Assembly (NCBI GenBank): GCA_001466705.2
Contig: LATX02000100.1
Span: 868,001-932,000 of the forward strand
Direction: 5' to 3'
Length of the DNA: 64,000 nucleotides
Source: Moniliophthora roreri
Taxonomy: Eukaryota; Basidiomycota; Agaricomycetes; Agaricales; Marasmiaceae
Part shown: positions 1-10,814 of the stretch, piece by piece
How the letters are laid out: each line of letters opens with the position of its first letter
Numbering within the stretch: the first letter of the stretch is position 1
Position numbers and translations under genes: made by a program
Notes under the pieces: generated by a model
Database searches by the model: none
Told to the model about the DNA's origin: nothing
The model's input: the letters and a program-made list of their open reading frames with translations, nothing else

Positions 1-1633
1 GAATTTTAGCTTCCATGAATTGTGACCATCTCCTTAGGGCATGACCATGGTCTGATTTGTGAGGTTGTTTGTTCTTGAATCTATTAATTGGATTATGAGG
101 AACAGTAGACTCCGAAGTTTCAGTTGGAATAACATCTCGTACCTGGTTAGAGTACTTATGTGTCATAAGATGTTTTCCAGATGGAAGATTACCGAAAATA
201 TGCTCAAATGATTCTGATGGAAAAATATCTCCTATATTTACTTCCTTCTGGGTAATTGGAGGGGTCTTGGGAGGAATTTTATCCGTTTGGACAATTCCAA
301 AGGTCTGGCCAACTTGAAAATTTCCATGGAGAAAAGCATATGCCTTCTCATCAATGGGAAGGCATACTAGTACTGCTTTTTGGAGAATTTTCTGTTTAGC
401 AAAGGACTGGGAATGCATCTTGTAGCACTGTTCACAAATATACCATGTTTTGTGATTTTGTCCAGTAATAAAGATACTATAAATGGTCTTATCTGGACTA
501 GTGCAGAAGTGGTTGACACATTTAGTCGGAACTTTGCCATTATCAGAAGATATTTCCTCTTTAGAAGGTTGATGTTCTTCCTTTTGAGGCAAATCTGTAA
601 TTTCAGCCATCATAAATGAGATTGCTCCATTTGGCTTTTTCCCTTTTCCTTTCTTGTTCAACTTTTTCTTATTCTTCTTCCCATCAGATTTTTGTTGATT
701 TTGTTGGGGTTGCACAGGCTGTTTGCCTTTGTTCTCCTGACTCCCAGAGTTCTGGTTTTGATTATTACCAGAGTTTGGATTAGGATTGCATGGACGGAAC
801 TTTTTCTGTCTATTCCAATTCAGGCTCTTCCTGGTGTATTGTTGGACACCTGAGATCTGAGCAGCATAAGCAGCGACCCCATCCATGTGTCGTCTATTAT
901 ATTCCTGTTTGATGAAAGGAAGGATATTGTCAAAGGTAAGATCCTTTCCTTTGTTGGAGACAAACATCTGGGTTTTAACTCCTTCATATGACTTGGGAAG
1001 AGAGTTAAGGAGGAACATGGCCTGGAAATTTGATAGAATGGGGAAATTGTTCTCTGACAATTTTGCAACACATTGTCTGATGAGATTGGCACTATGATCG
1101 GGATTTTGGCCTTCGGCAGTGCATGCCATTACGAGACCTTTGAAGTATGTGAACATTTCCGGGAGACTAGATACATCGTATTCAGCTCTCAAAGCGTCCC
1201 ATGTTTCTTTCGCAGTATCTTTAATAATCCACTGCAAAGTAGAACTCAATTTAAGCTGAAAAAGGCCAAGAGCTTGAGTGTTGGAGGTTTTCCATTCTTT
1301 GACAACTTCCAGATCAGGGGCAATGGCATCAGTTCCAGTGCCGACAGTCTGAGGCATGGTATTGGTAAGGGCATAAGCCACTTTAGCCAAATTGAGATAT
1401 GCCAAGACCTTGCACTTCCATTCTCTGAAATCATCACTATTAAAGATTGGAATGATTGATAATCCTAATGTATTGCCAACAGAAGTATCATATATGGAAA
1501 TTGGTTCAAGTAGTTCCAAAGGATGGTAACTATAAACCAGGATGCCGACACCATTATCTGAGTTACAAATTCGGACAGTGTTGTCAGCAAGAGAGACTCA
1601 GGGGATAGGACGTTGTTGGGTGGAGTTAGACAT
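1..1633 (-). pseudogene. Ty1/copia retrotransposon gag, 3' end outside window
   Basis: Read on the minus strand from the ATG at 1633, one frame runs to the left edge with a single TGA at codon 12. The product resembles copia-type Gag (UBN2-like): an alpha-helical front half with the motif FREWKCKVLAYLNLAKVAYA around residues 55-75 and a TAKETWDAL segment, then a lysine/asparagine/glutamine-rich linker. The linker is followed by a cysteine pair arrangement CVNHFC...CEQC instead of a standard CCHC knuckle. It would package the element RNA. The primer site and LTR of the same element lie upstream at 2397-2920. The TGA replaces an expected Arg or Trp codon, as in other island genes, so the copy is probably dead. 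Pol is outside the window. Confidence 0.78.
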
Positions 1634-2396
1634 TGTTATCGATAAAAGGCTATAGGAAAGGAGGGTGTAAGTGCTGGTTTGACTTTTAGGTGTATGGAGC
1701 CTTTATCGACAAGAATGCTAATGAATCCTCATATGTTTGGTCAACAGTGTTTCCTTCATGTCATCCAGTCTCATCACCCAGACTGATGTATCTGTAAACA
1801 GTATTTACAAAATCTAATTGCAATTGAAAGTCTAAATAAGGTTTGATTTTAAGGATCCTGTTCCGCCAGATCCATCAAATCCTTAAGAAGACATTTAAGG
1901 GACTTATAGGCAATCTGGGGGTATTATTTACGAAAATGATACATAATTATATAAATGACCCCTTCCATAGATGAAGGCTTTGGGTGTTCCGGCAAAATAG
2001 ATCCACGGTCTACCCAGTTGTGAGACCCTCCAGCTCACCAGGATGACTACTGGTTTATTGCTAAATAAGCTAACCCATGTTCCAATTAAGGAAATAAGGC
2101 CAACAGTTGGTTCTGCCTGTAATCCGGGTAATTCCGAATACAGGGGAATGAATTTTGTATATACATTAGAAGCCGCTTTACTGGGCTTAAAGTCTACTTA
2201 GAAGGAAAAAGAAACTTGACCATCCTTTCAAGCAAATCAAAGACCATCTAGAACCTGTGATTGTGGTCTAATGCCAGTTAAGGCATCGACTACACAGGTA
2301 CCTCTTGCAAGATCTCAGGTTACGAGCACTTGACAAGAGTAATAGTCCCATTCAACATTGACCAATGAGAATGAGTGTCCATTAACACAATTGTCA
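1634..2396 (-). other. leader between copia primer site and gag
   Basis: No credible reading frame on either strand. By position this is the untranslated leader of the minus-strand copia element, unusually long at about 760 bp. A short inverted repeat (CGATAAAAGGCT near 1638 and AGCCTTTATCG near 1697) could form a hairpin just upstream of gag. Confidence 0.4.
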
Positions 2397-2413
2397 GTGC
2401 AGGGCCTATAACC
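2397..2413 (-). promoter_or_regulatory. copia primer-binding site, half-tRNA-iMet type
   Basis: Directly internal to the LTR the minus strand reads GGTTATAGGCCCTGCAC. Copia-group elements prime from the anticodon region of a cleaved initiator tRNA, with a site read GGTTATGGGCCCAGCAC. By eye 15 of 17 positions match. The position exactly next to the LTR end ...TCAACA supports the call. Confidence 0.65.
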
Positions 2414-2920
2414 TGTTGAGACAGAACAGAGACATAAAGCACAGTGGAATGTGCTCAACTCACATTTGTACAAGAGCTTGCTAGAACCTTGAGGGTTGTA
2501 GAGGTGCAATGTGCAGAGTAGTCAATGTAAATTGAACTAGAGAATGTAGCTACATACATGCTTGCTTTTATACTACTCTAAAGGATAAGTTCCATGGATA
2601 AACAGTGAAACCTAGTAAGCTATGGATGTAAGCTACTGAATACTTGTGAGACAAAGTATCCAAGAATAATGTGTATTGGAGAGACACAATACAATCATCT
2701 GACAGTAGAAGAAGCTATACATGTGTTCTACATGAGTTCTACTGTATTGTGCATAAGGCTACAATACTCCTACTGGACGAGGGAGCACTCCTATGACTAT
2801 AGTGCAAGCTCCGGAGAAGCTCAGGAACATACTTTGTAAGTTCCATAGTTGATCACAGACGCAAGTAATACAATAACTAATGTACCTAGTTTAATATAGT
2901 ACAGGTACAGTGCTTCAACA
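2414..2920 (-). mobile_element. 5' LTR of the copia element
   Basis: The plus strand begins TGTTGAGACAG and ends GCTTCAACA, giving a TGTTGA...TCAACA terminal inverted repeat and a 507-bp LTR. On the minus strand a TATAAAAG box lies at 2565-2572, so transcription would run leftward into gag. The outer end is set independently: sequence shared with the second HsbA copy (35274 onward) starts at 2921, exactly where the LTR stops. The partner LTR and the second target-site copy are outside the window. Confidence 0.68.
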
Positions 2921-2997
2921 TTATGCTCTCCATTGACATTACTGCGAGCTACCTGTTCATCAGGTATTAGATGAGTAACTCCACAGCCTAGCCTCAT

Positions 2998-3006
2998 TCT
3001 ATAAAA
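2998..3006 (+). promoter_or_regulatory. TATA box of HsbA1
   Basis: TCTATAAAA lies about 65 bp before the ATG at 3068. It is identical in the duplicate gene (35352-35360), and TATA-like boxes precede the other two intact HsbA genes. Confidence 0.55.
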
Positions 3007-3067
3007 CACCGCTATTCCCAACCGAGCCTTCATATCATTACCTCTCAGTTTCTGAACCTCTCTAGCA

Positions 3068-3817
3068 ATGGCTCCCTTCAGCACCTTCCTGATCTCTTTG
3101 CTCATTGCCACCCAGGCTATCTTCACCTCAGGTTCCCCAGTCCCTTTTGAAAAGAGGACTGTAGATGATGTCAAAGCTGATATTGGAACGATATTGAGCC
3201 AAGTCAATACACTTAACAACAATATCAAAGCTTTCCCTGACTCTGGTGGAAGCCTCTCTGGCGCTTTGGTATGCCTTTCTTTGCCTTCTTCTAATATCCA
3301 CACTTTCTAATATATACCTACTATATGGTAGGCCATCCACAAAGGTGCCACCAATCTAAGCGACTCTATCAGCAAGGGTACCACCGACATCAAGGTTCAT
3401 TGCATACTCATTGTCGAATAACCACAACTGACTCATAATATGTGCCTATTAAAGAATACCACCACTTCTTCTGATGAGGAGGCCCAATCTATTCTCGATT
3501 CCATAAAAAGCATCAAACCCACCATCATCTCCACTCTAGAAGGTATCGCCGCAAAGAAATCGGCATTTGACAGTCTCCCAATCAGTGGGGTATTCAAGAT
3601 CATGAAACAGGATTTAGAGAGTCTTGCTACGAATACAAATGCATTTGCTGGTGCATTGATTGACGCTGCTCTGGTAGGTTTTGCTTCGTTTTTCATTTGT
3701 GAGTAAGACAGATTACTGATGGTATTGTAGGACAATCTCAAAGGCCAAGCACAGTCCATAGCAGACACTATCAAGGATGCTTTTGACAAGGCTCAGGCTG
3801 TTTTCATGGATGCCTGA
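3068..3817 (+). CDS. HsbA-like secreted protein 1
   Basis: Four exons (3068-3268, 3332-3394, 3455-3673, 3731-3817) give 189 residues, all joints in phase 0. Residues 1-22 form a signal peptide (MAPFSTFLISLLIATQA). A Lys-Arg pair near residue 30 looks like a Kex2 processing site. The rest is the helical HsbA (hydrophobic surface-binding protein A) domain, with the family blocks VKADIGTI, FPDSGGSL, IAAKKSAFDSLPI and LIDAAL. Family members are small secreted proteins that coat hydrophobic surfaces. It is nearly a copy of the gene at 35422-36170, from which it differs mainly by CpG loss. No stop codon has arisen. The copia LTR ends 147 bp upstream, so native upstream control beyond the core promoter is probably lost. 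Confidence 0.85.
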
Positions 3818-3914
3818 GAGGGTAATCACTCCTGATGGGAATTGACTGGGCAGGATGTCAATGAGGTGTGTCCACTACTGACTGCAACTCAAAAGACGAT
3901 GCTGATCCATTTGA

Positions 3915-4109
3915 GGTTCTCAGATTGTTAAACATGTACAAGAATCCCTCAAGTATCTCAAAGAGCTTGACTCACAGATGAAAACAGTAGTCAAGGGCTT
4001 ATATGAAACCTCAATTTGCATCACCATGTGGTTCAGCATTGGACTCGCCATTTGCACCTCCATTTCCTCTCTTTTCATCAGGAAGAAGCCTATAGCTACA
4101 TGGACGTGA
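3915..4109 (+). other. short open fragment with a membrane segment, unassigned
   Basis: A frame without ATG encodes a short amphipathic helix (ESLKYLKELDSQMKTVVKGL) followed by a hydrophobic stretch of about 20 residues (ITMWFSIGLAICTSISSLF), a dibasic tail and a TGA stop. An AG just before it could be a splice acceptor. It may be the last exon of a gene whose other exons have gone. I do not recognise a family. Confidence 0.25.
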
Positions 4110-4620
4110 CACCCACTTACTTCGACCATGCAATGGAATCCATATATAGATGCACAAAAGCAATGTGATTCATTTATCCCAATCCCGAACATTATCATGA
4201 GCTCCCTCTAGGCTCTAGCTTGGGAAGACCATTACTACTACTTGCACAGAAAGATGTTGGCATCACATGGCTGCTTTGATGACACTAAACAGGCTACTAA
4301 GGGTCTAGAGGACTGTTTTTTGATGTTTCATCCAAAAAAACCAGTGAGGTTTAAGTGGATGCTATCAGACATTATTTAGACAACACCCAAGCTTGTCTGA
4401 CAATGTCTGATAACATCTGATAGTGTCCTTAACATGCACTATTTCAGACATCTCTTAGGTATAGTCTCAACAGGCTCTGTTAGGTGTTGATTCTTGTCTA
4501 ATCATGTCTGATAATATCTCATAATAAGTTATATTGTGAAGATACTACAATACATCAAAGACACTACTGAGTACTGATGTGAGCTCTTGAAGTGTCAACC
4601 TAAGTACAGCCCAAATCTCC
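4110..4620. other. AT-rich flank, no gene seen
   Basis: No reading frame of note. Several degenerate copies of a short word (GTCTGATAA, ATCTGATAG) occur at 4395-4435 and 4507-4520. A similar word cluster lies beyond the right end of the KDZ element near 31673. Confidence 0.35.
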
Positions 4621-4648
4621 CAGACTCCTGCTGTACCCACCTGATAAT

Positions 4649-4732
4649 GTATGAACTTTTTTCAACACACAATGGCTATACCAAAATTTTTTAAACTAGG
4701 CTAAACAATACATTTCATTGTCTTTATTGTAG
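4649..4732 (+). repeat. left terminal inverted repeat of the KDZ element
   Basis: Begins GTATGAACTTTTTTCAACAC and is the reverse complement of 30946-31029 over 84 bp with about a dozen mismatches (blocks GCTATACC, GCTAAACAATACA and ATTGTCT are shared). Confidence 0.85.
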
Positions 4733-4765
4733 ATGAGCTTGAGCAGACAATGAGTGCACCCCCAC

Positions 4766-4966
4766 ATTAAACAGGTACTAAACATGTTTGTGAAATATAC
4801 ATTAAACAAGGACATATAAACCAAATGTCATTGCATACTTAGCTTAAAACAGGCACTTTAAACATGGATTAAACAAGATGGTATCAGTAACCATTTCAGC
4901 CTGTGCCTTATCAGTACATACATTAAATGAAACATGACCATGATAGGCAAGCTTTTTAAACAGACA
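4766..4966 (+). repeat. left subterminal TTAAACA motif array
   Basis: About eight copies of ATTAAACAGG-like words, for example at 4766, 4778, 4801, 4844, 4858, 4868 and 4954, all in the same orientation. The reverse complement (TGTTTAA) is clustered at the right end. Such arrays are the usual form of transposase binding sites in hAT- and KDZ-like elements. Function is inferred. Confidence 0.6.
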
Positions 4967-7900
4967 GGAGTTAATCACCATGGAATGATGCAAGCAACCC
5001 TACTCTTCTTCAAAATCCTCTTTACAGTAGTCCTGGAACCCACTTGCAGATCCATGCATTGTTGGGTCAGTGAATAGAGGCCTTCCCTTCTCCCTATGCT
5101 ATGGATTCAGTTCATGTTAAGTTCAACACTTCAGATAGACTTACTGGTCAAAGTGAAAGTAACCCTCCTCCTGCACTTGAAATAATGCCACTTGGTCTGC
5201 CAACATCTTCCCATCTGGTATGACATGAAGCATAGGTACTGCGCAGAGTTGGAATTTCATCTCTGCATCTTGCCTGAGGGCATCATACATGTCAGAATGT
5301 TCTCTGGCATAGGCGACATGACCTGCAAGCTCTTGGTTTTTGGCACATGCTATCCATTTGTCTCACATGCAAGAGAAGAAACGAATGCAGCGAGCAAACT
5401 CAGCATGCTTAATCTCCAATTCCTCGCACGCTTGCTCAAACTCTGTTTCCCCACGAAACCATTGAACTCTGTTGCCTGGAATTCCAGTCAGAACAGTGAA
5501 AATAAGAGCTATGATGTCACTACACACTTGTTTCCTCCCAATCCTACATATTCTTCCCAGTCATATGTTGCAGCTGCCCTGGATTCCAGATCCACCCATC
5601 ATCCTTGACATCAACCTCAGTATCCTCAACTTCAACCACCTGTGTCTTTCCTCTCTGAGAATCAGGATCCTATTCAGGTTCTGCAGGTTTTGGTGAGTCT
5701 TGGTAGCATTACTGCAATACACTACTCATGTTTGCTCCTTGTCATCTTTGTCCCTATAATGGAGAATTATCAGCTCTGCTCTTAATACTGTGAACAGCAA
5801 TTACCAACCTGTGTAGTAGAAGCTCTCTGCATCACAAGGTGGCTCCTCATCTTCTCCTCTATTTTCTTCTTGACCACGTGAGTTCACATCTCCTTTGATC
5901 TTGCCAACTGGAGTATCCTTCTCACATCCAACAGTCTCCCCTGTTTGAGAAATTCTGACCCTCCATAATGTCCCTTCTCTCGCTCAAGTGGTTCCAGGTG
6001 CTTGCCTTTGCTCTGTCAGTTTCCCGAATGTATCAGCCACTGTAAGTCGGGCCCATTCAGTGCTTGCCATGCCATACAGATCCAATTTGGTTCATAGAGA
6101 CTCATAGTGTTGTATGAGAAGATCACACTCGTTCCGGATTGATGTCAAGTGTTGGTTGGCTCTCATGTTCTGCTCCTGACCATGCTCATCATTCCGCTTG
6201 CACAACAGTGCTTCAGAGTATATCTGAACCACCATGTGCAATCTCCACACCAATTTGACTAGTCGTTGACGGATTAGGTTGGCCTCCTTTGTTGTGAGAG
6301 AAGACAACTTCATTGTTGACCTTTCTGGTGCTGAAAACTCTGAAGGCAGATACAACTTCTGAGCCTCCAGCTCTGGACTGAGGTCTTCCAGCCTTGCTAC
6401 ATCAAACTCTGCAGGTAAGAACTGCACTTGTTTCTGTCTAAACTTCTTCATATCCTGCACAAGCTTTGTTCGTCGATGAGAGAGCTCTATTGTGCTCTCT
6501 GCATGCTTTTCCTGCTTTCAAGCCAGACTAAGAACTTCCTGTCTGCAATATGGCTCAGCAAAAATGGCTCAACCAAGTCTTCTGTCACGTACTGTTCCAG
6601 ATAAATGTCTAGGCCTGCCTGTATGTAACTTGCTGCCGCTCCCATTCTTCTCTTACCAGTGGGCATCAGAACAGTTTCACGGGTCCTCTGCATCTTATTG
6701 AACAGTGCCTCGAGTGTTGGAGCTGCCAACCATAACATGTTAGCTAATCTCAAACCAAGACAGAATGATGTACCTTTGACATTGCCATGGGAGTACACAC
6801 TCTTCACTGTCCATTTGTCTACCACTACTGGTGAGTGATCCATTTCATTCCAGATCACTACCTTGTTTGCAAATACCTGACACAGGGCAACAAAGTGGTC
6901 ACGTTTCTCAATGTAGATCTTCTTGCACTCCTTAAGGTCTTTGAAGAGCTAGTGGGCTGTGAAACAGGTGGTGAGGCAATATACAATACTATTTCTTGAA
7001 AGTTGCATACCCATACTGACAGTCTTTCTCCAGTTCCAGTCTCCATGAGACATGTTGATGTGTTCCTCTTGTGGACTGAGGTTCATCTGTCGACAAGCTG
7101 CCCCTACTGCATTCAAAATTGGCCAATACATCTCAGCCATCTCTGCAGAGAACCATCCAGCTCCTTCTTTGTAGGTATAGAGATACAGTGGCTTGCAAGA
7201 GTCAATGTGATTGCAGCAATGACAGACTGGGATGACAAACTGCATGTAGGGAATTAGATGTGCATGTTTGGGATGTGAAGCTGCCCAGTGCCCTGGTATC
7301 TTTACACAGAAGGAGCACATGCTATCATAGCTTACAATGTAAACTGGTACATGAGCCACATTGAAAGGCTGGAGTGAGAGAGCTCTTGTCAACACGCGAT
7401 CCACTGCCACAAACCTAAATCATTCAGAACTTGAGTCACAGCAATGTTGACTGAGTTAAATGACAAGATACCTCTCTCCTAGTGGCAGGTTTCCTGATGC
7501 AAGAACAAAGATGTGGTCGCACTGACAGTTCACAATCCCGCTGATATTGGTGTTTTTGAACTTTGACCTGTTCTGCTTATTTAAGGCATTAAGATGACCA
7601 CAGACACTTTTCTGTCATAAGGCTGAGCTGCTGGCCATTCATCAAAGTGAGAGCTTACACACCTCAGTTTTGTCCATCTCAACAAACCCACACAGTCAGT
7701 TGTACTTCAATGCGAGCTCAAAGTAACTATGGTCCTGCTATATACTCTCATCCGACAAATCCTGGCGCTTTTTGGCGATATGATTGGCTTGATAGTTTCC
7801 GTCTAGAGTGAGTCATGTTTGATATAGATGTCTATGCTGCCCAGTCAGTATCCTACCTGTAAGGCATACATGAGGGACTTACTGCAAATGCTTTGGAACA

Positions 7901-8249
7901 TTTTCCCACTCCAGTTCCATGTTGACATCCTCCTCTGGACAGGAAGGACAGTAAACAACCAGGCTTCCCTGTTGCCAACAAGGAAACAGGTAATCCATGC
8001 CATGGAGATGGCCTGCTCACCTCTGCGCTTTGAAGAGGGACCAAATTCACGTGACGAAGGTGAACTGCTTAATCAGCTCCTAGTTCCAAACCATCAGGAC
8101 AGGGAAGGGAGATAATAGCACTGAGGAACCTACTGGTGATATGCATAACTTTTACCTTTTATTTCGCATGCAAATAGAGAATATTTTGCACTTTTATGGT
8201 TGAAAATGACATATACAAGGGAATTGAGGACTAGTGTGAGCCCTGAGCA

Positions 8250-9367
8250 GCTAGTCAAAGTGAGTAGTAGAGAAGGATACAAAATATTAGCAGAGTAATA
8301 GTTGACAGTAGGCCACACAAGGGTACCCAACCACTGCTAGTATGAAAATAAACAGTGAATCTGAATACAGAGGAGCATCCAAAAACCTGTAGGGAACCAC
8401 ACCACATCACACCTCTCTATCGAAAGCTTACCAAAGGGAATATTTTCAATTTTAAACAATATTTTCAAACCACCCCCGACTTGAATGAAGAATAAAAGCC
8501 TTCAATGATACATCAATGAGAATATTACCGAGAAACAGATATGAAACAGAGAATGACAAATTATCAGCGGGGGATACTTGAGATACCAATATCAAATTAG
8601 ACAAATGAAATAGATGATCGGTTACCAGAAAGGTGCCTGTATCACAGAAAGCGGAAGACAAAGCTGTATGATGAGAAGATAGCATGGCTGAGCTTACGCA
8701 TACACTTTAGAGGAGAAATGGAAGCATATTATGCATCCACAGAGCAGATGACAATAGACGGAGAAGGAAGGAACCATGCGGAGTGGCATGGAAGTATAAT
8801 ATTTTCAAATGGAGTCGGAAGGAGAGCTGTTTGATCGAGGAAATTGCAAACGATTAGTGTCAGGAGACTGCGCAATCGTCATAGAAAAAGAATAAAAGAG
8901 ATTATGGCTATGAAGCCTGACTACAATTGGACACTGTGACAGAGAAATTACCAAACACAGCTCAGTTTATATAATATTTAGCACCCAACTCAGTTTTATT
9001 TGTATGTGTGACAGATATATTAGATTATTTATGTTGTAGGGTATATAAGGGGATGTGTTTTGTAGATGGAAAGCAGGAGAGATACTGCCCACCAATTACC
9101 AGAGTGTATGACGTTGTTGTTCAGGTAGAAGAGCTACTGGCAATTAGTATTTTTCAACCACTTCGGGCCCTAGCTTATTTAGTTGTGCAAGAGGCACAGG
9201 CTAGTTGAGACCTGAGATTGTAACCCAAACCAGAGATATAAATAAAAGCTAGAAAGAGCTTAGTTTTTAACACAAGAGGCGTGTTTTCTGATAAGAAGAA
9301 TATTGTATCAGTTTACCAAGAGGGTAGCTGACGTGCATCAGTATAGTCTGGTGTTTTGACATGAATC
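8250..9367 (+). repeat. long direct repeat, copy 1 (probable LTR of the intronic Gypsy element)
   Basis: Begins GCTAGTCAAAGTGAG and ends ...GACATGAATC at the N of 9368. It includes a TATAAATAAAAGC box near 9236. The unique sequence at 8131-8249 just before it (starting TGATATGCATAAC) is probably the rest of the same LTR, truncated in copy 2 by the gap. Confidence 0.6.
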
Positions 9368-9368
9368 N

Positions 9369-10388
9369 GCTAGTCAAAGTGAGTAGTAGAGAAGGATACA
9401 AAATATTAGCAGAGTAATGGTTGATGGTAGGCCATACAAGGGTACCCAACCACTGCTAGTATGAAAATAAACAGTGAATCTGAACACAGAGGAGCATCCC
9501 AAAACCTGTAGGGAAACACACCACATCACACCTCTCTATTGAAAGCGTACCAAAGGGAATATTTTAATTTTTAACAATATTTTCAAACCACACCCGACTT
9601 GAAGGAAGAATAAAAGCCTTCGATGATACATCAATGAGAATATTACCAAGAAACGGATATGAAACAGAGAATGACAAATTATCGGCGGGGGATACTTGAG
9701 ATACTGATAATCAAATTAGAGGAATGAAATAGATGATCGGTTACCAAAAAGGTGCCTGTATCATGGAAAGCGGAAGACAAAGCTGTATGACGAGAAGATA
9801 GCATGGCTAAGCTTACACGTACACTTTAGAGGAGAAATGGAAGCATATTACGTGTCCACAGAGCAGATGACAATAGACGGAGAAGGAAGGAACCATGCAG
9901 AGTGGCATGGAAGTATAATATTTTCAAACGGAGTTGGAAGGAGAGCTGTTTGATCAAGGAAATTGCAAACGATTAGTGTCAGGAGACTGCACAATCGTCA
10001 TAGAAAAAGAATAAAAGAGATTATGGCTATGAAGCCTGACTACAATTGGACACTGTGACAGAGAAATTACCAAACACAGCTCAGTTTATATAATATTTAG
10101 CACCCGACTCAGTTTTGTTTGTATGTGTGACAGATATATTAGATTATTTATGTTGTAGAGTATATAAGGGGATGTGTTTTGTAGGTGGAAAGCAGGAGAG
10201 ATACTGCNCAAGAGGCACAGGCTAGTTGAGACCTGAGATTGTAACCCAAACCAGAGATATAAATAAAAGCTAGAAAGAGCTTAGTTTTTAACACAAGAGG
10301 CGTGTTTTCTGATAAGAAGAATATTGTATCAGTTTACCAAGAGGGTAGCTGACATGCATCAGTATAGTCTGGTGTTTCGATGTGAATC
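9369..10388 (+). repeat. long direct repeat, copy 2 (probable LTR)
   Basis: Aligns with 8250-9367 but lacks about 110 bases replaced by the N at 10208. It leads straight into unique sequence and then the gag of the intronic Gypsy element at 10815. Two LTRs side by side with no element between them, joined at an N, may be an assembly artefact. Confidence 0.6.
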
Positions 10389-10814
10389 AGAGAGGGTTTC
10401 AGGCTAGCAGTGTCTAGAAGATTTGTCCTCTTGAGAATTGTTGCGGAACATAGCTAAGAGGGCTATATTCAGGTACAAAAGGTACCTTTGTTCTCGCTTA
10501 GAAGAAGTTTATTCTTTGGGCAGTTTCTGGTCGAACATCGATACAAGTATTTGCTTTGAAGTGATTAATAAAACTATAAACCCATAAATATTATACAAAA
10601 CGAACACCAATCTCGATCTGAGAAGTTGTTTTGAAGGCATTCATCTCTGAACTACCAAGCGAGACATTGAGAAATTATTCTTGACGTTGCGGTAACAGTA
10701 AACCATGCTGAACCAACTCGCAAACAAAACTGAGAATCAAGAACTTATATATACCTTTTTCGGGGGTATTTTGGCACCAGAGGCCTCGTGTTTTCATAGT
10801 AGAGGCATAGGTTT
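10389..10814 (+). other. leader of the intronic Gypsy element
   Basis: No reading frame. It lies between the LTR-like repeat and gag. The true LTR end may lie inside this stretch, because copy 1 of the repeat is cut off by a gap. Confidence 0.4.

Larger units (their letters stand above)
2921..3833 (+). repeat. segmental duplication, copy 1 (HsbA1 gene and promoter)
   Basis: This stretch aligns end to end with 35274-36186, covering about 147 bp of promoter, the whole HsbA gene with its three introns, and 16 bp after the stop. Beyond both limits the copies share nothing. Most differences are CpG in the other copy and TpG or CpA here. Confidence 0.9.
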
